Shown: piece after piece, positions 33,794-41,364 of the stretch
How the letters are laid out: each line of letters begins with the position of its first letter
Position numbering within the stretch: the first letter of the stretch is position 1
Assembly (NCBI RefSeq): GCF_021290925.1
Contig: NZ_JAJSLX010000003.1
Location: 248,001 to 312,000, forward strand
From: Sessilibacter corallicola
GTDB taxonomy: Bacteria; Pseudomonadota; Gammaproteobacteria; Pseudomonadales; Cellvibrionaceae
Direction: 5' to 3'
DNA length: 64,000 nt
Position numbers and translations under genes: made by a program
Notes under the pieces: model-generated
What the model was told of the DNA's origin: nothing
Databases searched by the model: none
What the model saw: only the letters and a program-made list of their open reading frames with translations

Positions 33794-35020
33794 ATGGCTA
33801 CGTCCACAGTAGATGAACTCAAAAAAGGCCCTTTACACGGTGTTACGGTACTCGACTTCTCTCGGGTTCTCGCCGGTCCATACTGCACCATGGTCTTGGC
33901 AGATCTGGGCGCCAGAGTCATTAAAGTTGAGAAGATCGGCACCGGTGATGACACCCGAGAGTTCGGTCCTTTTGTAGAAAAAGAATCCGTTTATTTCAGT
34001 TGTTTCAATCGCAACAAAGAAAGTATCGTTTTAGACATTAAATCGCCTCGCGATCGCGAGATGCTAGAGCGACTGTTAGACGAAGCGGATGTGCTTGTCG
34101 AAAACTTCCGCCCAGGTGTAATGGAACGTTTAGGTTACGGCCCCGAACGGCTGGCGCAAACACACCCACATTTAATTTACAGCTCTATCTCAGGTTTTGG
34201 TCATTCAGGCCCTTACTCAGAACTGCCCGGCTACGATATGGTGGTTCAAGCTATGGGTGGAATCATGAGCTTAACTGGCTATCCCAACGCTGAACCAGCG
34301 CGCGTCGGCACCAGTTTTGGCGATTTAGGAGCCGCGCTTTTTGCGGTTATCGGTATTATCTCGGCGCTGTACAGTCGCACCAAAGACGCCCAAGGTACAC
34401 GCGTTGATATTGGCATGTTGGACTGCCAAGCGGCCCTGATGGAAACCGCACTGGCTCGCTACGATGTCGAAAATAAAGTGCCCACTCGCACCGGCGATTG
34501 TCACCCTTCCCTAGCACCATTTGAAAGCTTCCAAGCCAAGGACGGCAAAATTGTGATTGCAGCAGGTAATGACACGCTCTTTATGTTGGTTGCAGAGGTC
34601 CTTGGCAATCCTGGTTTGGCCATGGACCCACGATTTTTGACGAACGATTTACGCTGTCAAAACCGGCCCGATATGGTTCGCGAGATGGAAGCGTTGTTGC
34701 AGAAGCAACCGATTCAATATTGGATCGATGCTTTGAACGAAGAAGGTGTGCCCTGCGCGCCGATTAATACCATCGATAAAGTTCTGGATCACCCGCAACT
34801 TGCCTCACGAGATATGATTGTTCAGGTACAAGGGCAGTCAGAAAAGCCCTTTAAAACCGCAGGCAACCCAATCAAGATGACCGGAGTCGTCGACCTAGAC
34901 CCCAATACGCCAATCAGTGCACCAGGACTGGGTCAGCACACCGAAGCCATCATTGCCGAACTGATGAGCCGTCACAACGCTTACAGTTTTTCCGGTACTG
35001 ATGCAGAAAGTGAATCGTAA
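33794..35020 (+). CDS. CaiB/BaiF-family CoA-transferase
   Basis: 408 aa from ATG 33794 (GGAG upstream; an upstream start would add 13 unlikely residues). Class III CoA-transferase, moving CoA between organic acids. Motifs: GVTVLDFSRVLAGPYCTMVL, DLGARVIKVEKIGTGDDTR, FNRNKESIVLDIKSP and the catalytic Asp in GTSFGDLGAALFAVIG. Length matches the family (about 400). It probably activates the acid substrate of the pathway or recycles CoA for the neighbouring hydratase. The substrate cannot be read from the sequence. Confidence 0.9.
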   Translation: MATSTVDELKKGPLHGVTVLDFSRVLAGPYCTMVLADLGARVIKVEKIGTGDDTREFGPFVEKESVYFSCFNRNKESIVLDIKSPRDREMLERLLDEADVLVENFRPGVMERLGYGPERLAQTHPHLIYSSISGFGHSGPYSELPGYDMVVQAMGGIMSLTGYPNAEPARVGTSFGDLGAALFAVIGIISALYSRTKDAQGTRVDIGMLDCQAALMETALARYDVENKVPTRTGDCHPSLAPFESFQAKDGKIVIAAGNDTLFMLVAEVLGNPGLAMDPRFLTNDLRCQNRPDMVREMEALLQKQPIQYWIDALNEEGVPCAPINTIDKVLDHPQLASRDMIVQVQGQSEKPFKTAGNPIKMTGVVDLDPNTPISAPGLGQHTEAIIAELMSRHNAYSFSGTDAESES

Positions 35021-35055
35021 CGCTGCCCCTCTTCTATTTTCTAGGAATTAAAATA

Positions 35056-35886
35056 ATGACTAAAACACAGACTAAAGCCGCCAGCGCGCAACAAAAAGAA
35101 TCCGCCAAACCTCAAACACCAGAAACTATTATTGTTGAAGTTCGAGAAAAAGTCGGCCTTATTACTTTAAATCGCCCTAAAAACCTGAATGCGTTAAATC
35201 GCCAGCTGTCTGTAGAAACCATGGACGCGCTGCGCGCGTTTGATCGTGATCCGCAAATTGGCGCCATTGTAATTACCGGGAGTTTACGCGCATTTGCCGC
35301 TGGTGCTGACATTGAAGAAATGGCCGAGAAAAATTTCACGGAATTTTATATGGATGATTTTCTGGGCGAATGGGATGGCATGTCGAAGATCTCTAAACCG
35401 GTTATCGCCGCTGTTGGTGGTTATGCTCTTGGTGGTGGCTGCGAGCTTGCGATGATGTGCGATTTTATTATCGCTGCCGAAGACGCTCAGTTTGGCCAGC
35501 CTGAAATTAAATTGGGGATTCTTCCGGGTATTGGCGGCACACAGCGTTTAACGCGATCTGTGGGCAAAGCCTTGGCTATGGATTTGTGTCTTACGGGGCG
35601 TAATATTTCTGCACAAGAAGCAAAAGACGCCGGTTTAGTGGCCCGCGTAGTTCCTAAAGAAGAATTATTACAAGTGGCTTTGGAAGCCGCACACACCATT
35701 GCCGGCTACAACGCACCTGCCGTTAAAATGGCAAAAGCTGCGGTAAATGCCGCGCTAGAAACAACATTAGGAGAAGGTTTACGTCAAGAGCGCTTGTATT
35801 TTCAGGCGTCGTTTGCAACGGAAGGCCAAAAAGAAGGAATGAATGCGTTTGTGAAAAAGCGTGCGCCGGTATTTCGTAATCGTTAA
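35056..35886 (+). CDS. Enoyl-CoA hydratase/isomerase family protein
   Basis: 276 aa crotonase-fold enzyme, expected to hydrate a 2-enoyl-CoA. Oxyanion-hole segment AFAAGADIEEMA and the active-site region GYALGGGCELAMMCDFIIAA then FGQPEIKLGILPGIGGTQRL with both Glu positions typical of true hydratases. An N-terminal Lys/Gln/Ala-rich extension of about 25 residues precedes the domain. It lies 35 nt after the CoA-transferase with AGGA upstream, so they are co-transcribed. Confidence 0.92.
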   Translation: MTKTQTKAASAQQKESAKPQTPETIIVEVREKVGLITLNRPKNLNALNRQLSVETMDALRAFDRDPQIGAIVITGSLRAFAAGADIEEMAEKNFTEFYMDDFLGEWDGMSKISKPVIAAVGGYALGGGCELAMMCDFIIAAEDAQFGQPEIKLGILPGIGGTQRLTRSVGKALAMDLCLTGRNISAQEAKDAGLVARVVPKEELLQVALEAAHTIAGYNAPAVKMAKAAVNAALETTLGEGLRQERLYFQASFATEGQKEGMNAFVKKRAPVFRNR

Positions 35887-35911
35887 TGTTTTGAATATTT
35901 TGATGAAACAA

Positions 35912-35941
35912 AAATTAGGTAGGTTAATGCCTACCTAATTT
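35912..35941. terminator. Bidirectional terminator
   Basis: A 12-bp perfect stem AAATTAGGTAGG / CCTACCTAATTT with 6-nt loop, between the hydratase and the convergent LysR gene. T-run on the minus side (TTTTTG). Confidence 0.85.
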
Positions 35942-35960
35942 ATATTTATACATTTTTTTA

Positions 35961-36050
35961 AAGAACCCGCTTTAAGAACTTTGCTTTAAGAAACTCTTCT
36001 TTAAGAAACTTACTGTTAAAAACCTACTGTTAAAAACAGTCACCTTAAAA
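35961..36050. repeat. Degenerate tandem repeats, 14-15 nt
   Basis: Five consecutive units: CTTTAAGAACTTTG, CTTTAAGAAACTCTT, CTTTAAGAAACTTA, CTGTTAAAAACCTA and CTGTTAAAAACAGT. Drifted tandem array in the space between convergent genes. Confidence 0.65.
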
Positions 36051-36061
36051 CGTATTGTTTT

Positions 36062-36970
36062 TTATTCTGGGCAAAAATGTAATTTATTTTTTCTCACAAT
36101 TGAAAAAATAGCATCTGTTAGCGCTCTAACGCTGGACAACCGATTTAATTCAATGGGGATCAACAACCAATACGATCTCGTAAACGCGTACTGCTGCGGC
36201 AATACCCGAATAAAACGGTCATCGCCCTCCGCCATAAAATGCGGAAGCACACCAAATCCCCCGCCTTCGGCGACAAACTCCAATTGTGACATAACCGTCG
36301 CACCCTGAAACGGGTTGTTGAGATCACGACCGATTTCTCCATTAAAATCCAGCTTCTCTGAATACAGAATATCAGAGATATAACTCGCAAACGGATGGGT
36401 TTTTATGGCCTCGATATCAGTTAGATCAATATCGTTTTGTTCGACGTAGCGTTTTGAAGTGTATAGAAATAACTGATAATCGGTAATTTTTCGGCACAAT
36501 AAATCTTTGCGTTCAGTGGGTTCTAAGGTAATAGCAAGATCCACTTCGCGTTTGAGTAAATTATGGGTTAACGGCACCGGTACTAACTGAATTTTAATAT
36601 CGGGATTTTGATGGGTAAATTCGGATATTTGCGGTGCAAGAAAAGAATTACCGAAACCATCCGGAGCACCCACCCGCAGCGTTCCCGATAAGCTTTGGCC
36701 GGATAAGTTCACCCGTTCTTTGGTGAGTTCGGTGGCATCTTCAATTTGTTGCGCAATGGGTAAGATGCTCTCGCCAATGGGAGTCAGATGAAAGCCATGT
36801 TCATCCTGTTCTAACAACTTAACCTGCAACGCTCTTTCAAGCGCATTAATGCGCCGAGATACCGTTGTGTGATTGACTCCCAGTGCCTTAGAAGCCCCCA
36901 GCAGCCGGCCTTTACGGGCAACTTCTAGAAAATACCTTAAGTCGTTCCAATTTAGTTTTTCATTGCTCAT
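36062..36970 (-). CDS. LysR-family transcriptional regulator
   Basis: 302 aa. Winged helix (LNWNDLRYFLEVARKGRLLG, LGVNHTTVSRRINALERALQ) and effector domain with GTLRVGAPDGFGNSFLAPQI and IQLVPVPLTHNL. Divergent from the GMC oxidoreductase over 209 nt, which is the probable regulatory target. It is similar to the LysR at 31017-31907, suggesting duplication, with the two copies bracketing the acyl-CoA genes. Confidence 0.92.
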   Translation of the reverse strand: MSNEKLNWNDLRYFLEVARKGRLLGASKALGVNHTTVSRRINALERALQVKLLEQDEHGFHLTPIGESILPIAQQIEDATELTKERVNLSGQSLSGTLRVGAPDGFGNSFLAPQISEFTHQNPDIKIQLVPVPLTHNLLKREVDLAITLEPTERKDLLCRKITDYQLFLYTSKRYVEQNDIDLTDIEAIKTHPFASYISDILYSEKLDFNGEIGRDLNNPFQGATVMSQLEFVAEGGGFGVLPHFMAEGDDRFIRVLPQQYAFTRSYWLLIPIELNRLSSVRALTDAIFSIVRKNKLHFCPE

Positions 36971-37179
36971 ATGTGCAAAATAACACAGCTAGAAGCAAAA
37001 AAAATCATTTTTTTACGCGCAAACAATCAGCAATATAGCAGTCAGAACTTTTAGCCGAGTCGATAACTTATCGGTTTCAATGGTTACTGGCGACACAGCC
37101 TCTCTCTGTTGCGCTGTAACCGTTGCAAACCGTCGTATTTTAGACGACGCAAGACCTATTAATTGAGAGGCGACGTTAC

Positions 37180-38799
37180 ATGAATAAGAATAAGCCATTG
37201 GAAAATTTTGGATCGTACGACTATGTCATTGTTGGCGCAGGCTCTGCGGGCAGCGTGTTGGCCAACCGTTTAAGTGAAAACCCCAATAACAACGTTTTGC
37301 TTCTTGAAGCCGGCGGCAGCGACAACAAATTCTGGGTCCACGTACCGGTGGGATATCTTTATTGCATGGGCGACCCAAAGACCGATTGGTGTTTTAAAAC
37401 CGAGCCAGAAAAAGGTCTTAACGGGCGAGCACTGAACTATCCGCGCGGGAAAGTACTTGGCGGCTGTTCATCCATTAACGGAATGATTTACATGCGTGGA
37501 CAAGCGCAAGATTACAATCATTGGGCCGCGCTTGGAAACAAAGGCTGGAGCTGGAATGACGTTCTGCCCTACTTTAAAAAATCTGAGCGTCATTACGGCA
37601 GTAATAATGAATACCATAACACTCAAGGTGAGTTATACGTTCAACAGCAGCGCTTAAACTGGCCAATTTTAGACGCCGTGCGTGACGCCGCCGAAGAAAT
37701 TGCCATTCCTAAAATAGACGATTTTAACAATGGTGATAATGAAGGCTCGGGTTATTTTCCGGTAAATCAAAAAAATGGCGTGCGTTGGAACTCCCGTAAA
37801 GCATTTTTAAATACCGCTAAAAAACGCTCAAACTTGCGCATTATTACTGGCGCACAAGCAAAAAAACTTCGCTTTAATGGTAAAAAAGCCACCGGTTTGG
37901 AACTGGTGGTTAATGGCCAAGAAGGATACGTCACCGCGCATAAAGAAATTTTGCTATCGGCCGGCGCCATTGGTTCACCGCAAATTTTGCAGTTGTCGGG
38001 TATTGGCCCGGCAGATGTTCTTAACAACAATGGCATTGATGTTTTTCATGAATTAAAAGGTGTTGGCGAAAACCTTCAAGATCACCTGCAAATTCGTACC
38101 ATTTTTAAAGTTCAAGGCGCCAAAACATTAAACGAATTACAATCTACCCTACTAGGAAAAATGTCGATTGCAGCAGAATACTTATTTAAACGCTCCGGTC
38201 CAATGGCAATGGCGCCGAGTCAGTTAGGTATTTTCACCAAATCCTCAGAACAATTTAACACCGCCAATATTGAATACCACGTGCAACCGCTCTCGTTAGA
38301 AAAATTTGGCGAGCCATTGCATTCGTTTCCGGCAATTACCGTATCGGTGTGTAACTTACGGCCAACCAGTACCGGCACCTGCCACATTACTTCCAATCAT
38401 TACAAACACGCACCGGCAATCAAACCAAATTACTTGTCAACCGACATCGACCGCTTAGTCGCAGCCGACAGTATTCGCCACGCGCGTAAATTAATGAACA
38501 CACAACGCATGGCGCAATTCAGTCCCGAAGAAATTAAACCCGGTCCTCACATCGCCAGCGACCAAGAATTAGCGAAGTCAGCCGGTGATATCGCTACCAC
38601 AATTTTCCACCCCGTAGGAACCGCAAAAATGGGATCAGACGATATGGCCGTTGTTGACGATCGTCTTAAGGTTCATGGAATTGAAGGATTACGCGTTATC
38701 GACGGATCAATTATGCCAACCATTGTGTCTGGTAATACTCACGCCCCAATTACCATGATTGCAGAAAAAGCCGCAGAGATGATTTTAAACGATAATTAA
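37180..38799 (+). CDS. GMC-family FAD oxidoreductase (alcohol or choline dehydrogenase type)
   Basis: 539 aa. FAD-binding motif YDYVIVGAGSAGSVLANRLS (about 13-32), GMC signature 1 NYPRGKVLGGCSSINGMIYM and signature 2 GAIGSPQILQLSGIGP, and the catalytic His pair in TIFHPVGTAKMG and VSGNTHAPITMIAEKAA. It oxidises a primary alcohol to an aldehyde with electrons to a quinone or oxygen. The substrate is unknown. Given the neighbouring aldehyde dehydrogenase and CoA enzymes it could feed an alcohol into the same pathway. Confidence 0.9.
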   Translation: MNKNKPLENFGSYDYVIVGAGSAGSVLANRLSENPNNNVLLLEAGGSDNKFWVHVPVGYLYCMGDPKTDWCFKTEPEKGLNGRALNYPRGKVLGGCSSINGMIYMRGQAQDYNHWAALGNKGWSWNDVLPYFKKSERHYGSNNEYHNTQGELYVQQQRLNWPILDAVRDAAEEIAIPKIDDFNNGDNEGSGYFPVNQKNGVRWNSRKAFLNTAKKRSNLRIITGAQAKKLRFNGKKATGLELVVNGQEGYVTAHKEILLSAGAIGSPQILQLSGIGPADVLNNNGIDVFHELKGVGENLQDHLQIRTIFKVQGAKTLNELQSTLLGKMSIAAEYLFKRSGPMAMAPSQLGIFTKSSEQFNTANIEYHVQPLSLEKFGEPLHSFPAITVSVCNLRPTSTGTCHITSNHYKHAPAIKPNYLSTDIDRLVAADSIRHARKLMNTQRMAQFSPEEIKPGPHIASDQELAKSAGDIATTIFHPVGTAKMGSDDMAVVDDRLKVHGIEGLRVIDGSIMPTIVSGNTHAPITMIAEKAAEMILNDN

Positions 38800-39038
38800 A
38801 TTGGTTTTTTTAAGGATGCTTTTGGTAGCTTTAAACGGTGATGTTTGAAGCTATCAGCCTATCTTTAAGTAAAAAGAAATCAATCTTTGAGAAAAAATTG
38901 AGTTATCTGTTTTTATAATTATTGAGGAGTAAGCTATTAAGTGGAGTGATATTACTTAGCTTCAATAAATACTTCCATCCAAAGCTGTCGATAACATTCG
39001 CATTTATAAATTAATTTATCGCCTTTGTACAACCGCAA

Positions 39039-39285
39039 TCAATGCTCGACTACCTCCTCCAAACTCCAGCTTTCAGCACGCGCTTTATCATCGTGTAAAA
39101 CCACGCCGTAATGATTGCTCATCACCGCGTAAGCACAAATATCGATAGCGTAAACGTAGGATAAAAAACGAATACGGGAGACTAACCACTGTTTGCGATG
39201 ATCGAAATTCTCGCCCGTTTAATCATCACCACACAAAAAGTACGGCGCGCGCAGTGAACCATGCAGTGGTAAGACGGCATATCGT
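39039..39285 (-). pseudogene. REP-associated tyrosine (Y1) transposase, decayed
   Basis: The minus strand reads FDHRKQWLVSRIRFLSYVYA, then IDICAYAVMSNHYGVVLHDD, then SWSLEEVVEH. This is the RAYT/Y1 core where the HUH motif is normally NHYHLVL; here the second His is Gly, an in-frame stop precedes FDHRK, and N- and C-terminal parts are missing. Clearly non-functional. Confidence 0.75.
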
Positions 39286-39364
39286 TGATGGAGACTTATT
39301 CGGAGCGAGGTTTAGTCATGGTTTGGGACTATGGGGTAGATTTGAAGTAAAGTCAATTTTATGG

Positions 39365-39378
39365 ATGTCCTATTAATT
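39365..39378. repeat. ATGTCCTATTAATT motif, copy 1
   Basis: Its last eight bases TATTAATT are the left copy of the IS256 target duplication. Preceded by ATTTTATGG, also seen at copy 3. Confidence 0.85.
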
Positions 39379-40680
39379 GAGACTGTAACCAATCCTGTGT
39401 AACCACCCCCTAAATATAGTCGTCCAATCGACCGTCAAATTCAATCATAAAATGATTTAAGGCTGCTTTCCAATTTCTAATCGGCATCGTCCATTTCTTC
39501 GAAGCATCTCGGATAGCCAGATAAATTACCTTCCTGGCAGCATCATCGGTCGGGAACAGTTTTCGCTTTTTAATGGCTTTTCTAATAACGCTATTGAGCG
39601 ATTCAATCGCGTTGGTGATGTAGATCGCTTTGCGGATTTCCGGCGGATAATTAAATAACGTATTTAAATTATCCCAGTGAGATCGCCACGACCGGCTGAT
39701 TTGCGGGTATTTGCTGTCCCAGATTTCAGAAAATTGCTCCAGCGCTAAGAACGCTTCTTCTTCCGTAGTTGATTGGTAAATACGTTTTAAATCAGCGGTC
39801 ACCGCTTTATAATCTTTCCAAGGTACATAACGCACAGAGTTGCGAACCATGTGCACAATGCAGAGCTGAATTTGTGTGTTTGGATAAGCACTTCTAATCG
39901 CATCAGGAAACCCTTTTAAACCGTCAACGCAGGCAATTAAAATATCGTTTACGCCTCGATTTTGAAGTTCAGTAAGGACGCTTAACCAGAACTTAGCGCC
40001 TTCATTTTCCGATAACCACAGGCCCAGTAATTCCTTTTGCCCCTCCATGGTCACGCCTAATGCAAGATAAACGGATTTGTTAATGACCTGTTTATCTTGT
40101 CGAATTTTAACCACAATACAGTCGAGATAAACAATGGGATAGACAGAATCCAGTGGTCTTGACTGCCACTCAATCACTTGCTCAATAACCGCATCCGTCA
40201 CTTTAGAAATTAAACTGGCAGAGACATCGGCACCGTACATTTCTTTAAACGTCGAGACAATCTCGCGAGTACTCATTCCCTTGGCATATAGGCTTAAAAT
40301 CTTGTCATCCATTGAGGTAAAGCGGGTTTGATGTTTTTTGACGAGTTTGGGATCGAAAGAGCCTTCTCGATCACGCGGTGTGTTCAGCTCGAAGGAACCG
40401 TCTTCAGTGCGTAGGGTTTTGGATGTGGAGCCATTGCGACTGTTAGAGTTGTTTGACTGTGTGTTTTTCTCGTATCCCAAATGATCTTCCAGCTCAGCAT
40501 TTAAGGCGGCCTCTACCGTTACCTTGGTGAATATCTGACGGATATCATTGAGATCGTCTTCGGTTTTAATATGCTTTGTGGCTTGACGGGCAAAGGCTTC
40601 CAGCTCTTTTTTGTTCAAAACTACTTATCCTCGTTTAGAGTTTAATGATAAGTAGTTACACAGAATGTTGTACAGTCTCT
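39379..40680 (-). mobile_element. IS256-family insertion sequence, intact
   Basis: 1302 bp. Terminal inverted repeats start GAGACTGTAACCAATCCTG (left) and GAGACTGTACAACATTCTG (right, reverse complement) and both continue TGTAAC. An 8-bp target duplication TATTAATT flanks it (39371-39378 and 40681-40688). One full transposase gene inside. Confidence 0.96.
39410..40618 (-). CDS. IS256-family (mutator-type) transposase
   Basis: 402 aa, the normal length. Conserved parts: ELEDHLGYEKNTQSNNSNSR with NGS, GSFELNTPRDREGSFDP, and the DDE triad: D in PIVYLDCIVVK, D in LIACVDGLKGFPDAI, E in TNAIESLNSVIRKA. The spacing and the C-x-x-H motif (IQLCIVHMVRNSVRYVPWKD) are typical. It looks functional. Confidence 0.96.
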   Translation of the reverse strand: MNKKELEAFARQATKHIKTEDDLNDIRQIFTKVTVEAALNAELEDHLGYEKNTQSNNSNSRNGSTSKTLRTEDGSFELNTPRDREGSFDPKLVKKHQTRFTSMDDKILSLYAKGMSTREIVSTFKEMYGADVSASLISKVTDAVIEQVIEWQSRPLDSVYPIVYLDCIVVKIRQDKQVINKSVYLALGVTMEGQKELLGLWLSENEGAKFWLSVLTELQNRGVNDILIACVDGLKGFPDAIRSAYPNTQIQLCIVHMVRNSVRYVPWKDYKAVTADLKRIYQSTTEEEAFLALEQFSEIWDSKYPQISRSWRSHWDNLNTLFNYPPEIRKAIYITNAIESLNSVIRKAIKKRKLFPTDDAARKVIYLAIRDASKKWTMPIRNWKAALNHFMIEFDGRLDDYI

Positions 40681-40686
40681 ATTAAT

Positions 40687-40841
40687 TAAAATGTCCTATT
40701 AATTACTATTTGACTGCCAGGACCATCAGCTTTTGCGGGGTTCTTCGCTTCGACGATTTCGTTGGTGGTATGATCGGCTAGGCTGTCTGAGTTGGATTTT
40801 CCGGCGTTTTCTTCGAGGATTTGTCGGCGTCGTTTTAAGAT
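40687..40841 (-). pseudogene. Detached RHS protein fragment
   Basis: An open frame without start reads ILKRRRQILEENAGKSN and continues SDSLADHTTNEIVEAKNPAK. It matches the linker VLKRRNKLLEENSGKSN in the N-terminal half of the full RHS protein next door. It is therefore a scrap of a second RHS gene, bounded on both sides by ATGTCCTATTAATT copies. Confidence 0.75.
40692..40705. repeat. ATGTCCTATTAATT motif, copy 2
   Basis: Right of the IS256 element. Before that insertion it would have been 17 nt from copy 1, as a near-direct repeat. Confidence 0.85.
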
Positions 40842-40852
40842 CAAATTTATGG

Positions 40853-40866
40853 ATGTCCTATTAATT
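40853..40866. repeat. ATGTCCTATTAATT motif, copy 3
   Basis: Preceded by AAATTTATGG, so it shares TTTATGG with copy 1. It borders the RHS fragment on its other side. Confidence 0.85.
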
Positions 40867-40927
40867 TCTGTAAAAGAGTATCCAATATTAAAGACTTGAA
40901 CTTATATCCTTTGCTCCCTGACATTTA

Positions 40928-41362
40928 TCAAACATCAAGGAATTCTGGTAGTTGCTTCAGCCAATCGCTAAAATTATCCGCATATTTTTCGGTCTTTTGC
41001 TTATCATGGTAATAATAATGCACGGCTAAGTCGTCACAACTAAAACAGAAGTAATCACCATTACCTATGTCTATGAATGGGATCAGTGTACTTGGCCACA
41101 AGCTGTTGTTTTGCTGCTCATAGTCATAAGCTACCTTAACAGTGTCATCACCCGTAGAATTATCACTATCGATAATATTAAGAACCATTAGAGGGATTTC
41201 ATACTTCCCTAGAAGGCTTATGAATAACTTATATTCTTCTGAATACTGAATTTTTAAATTATTTTCCAATGAAGCCCAGTCTTGAGCGCTAGGCGTATCA
41301 TAAGACTCCGAGTCACTTTCACATATCTGCTGTAAGATTTTTTCTATTTCATCTCTATTCAT
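40928..41362 (-). CDS. SMI1/KNR4-family immunity protein
   Basis: 144 aa, acidic, cytosolic. The SMI1/KNR4 (SUKH) pattern is visible: SAQDWASLENNLKIQYSEEY, FISLLGKYEIPL, then TLIPFIDIGNGDYFCFSCDD and VHYYYHDKQKTEKYADNFSD followed by WLKQLPEF. It starts two nt after the RHS stop codon on the same strand, the standard place for the immunity gene that protects the producer from the RHS toxin. Confidence 0.85.
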   Translation of the reverse strand: MNRDEIEKILQQICESDSESYDTPSAQDWASLENNLKIQYSEEYKLFISLLGKYEIPLMVLNIIDSDNSTGDDTVKVAYDYEQQNNSLWPSTLIPFIDIGNGDYFCFSCDDLAVHYYYHDKQKTEKYADNFSDWLKQLPEFLDV

Positions 41363-41364
41363 AA

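Larger units (their letters stand above)
38800..39378. other. Intergenic region with transposase remnant
   Basis: After the GMC gene an inverted repeat (TAGCTTTAAAC / GTTTGAAGCTA, about 38829-38856) may be a weak terminator. The rest carries a decayed Y1-type transposase and one copy of the ATGTCCTATTAATT motif. Confidence 0.5.
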
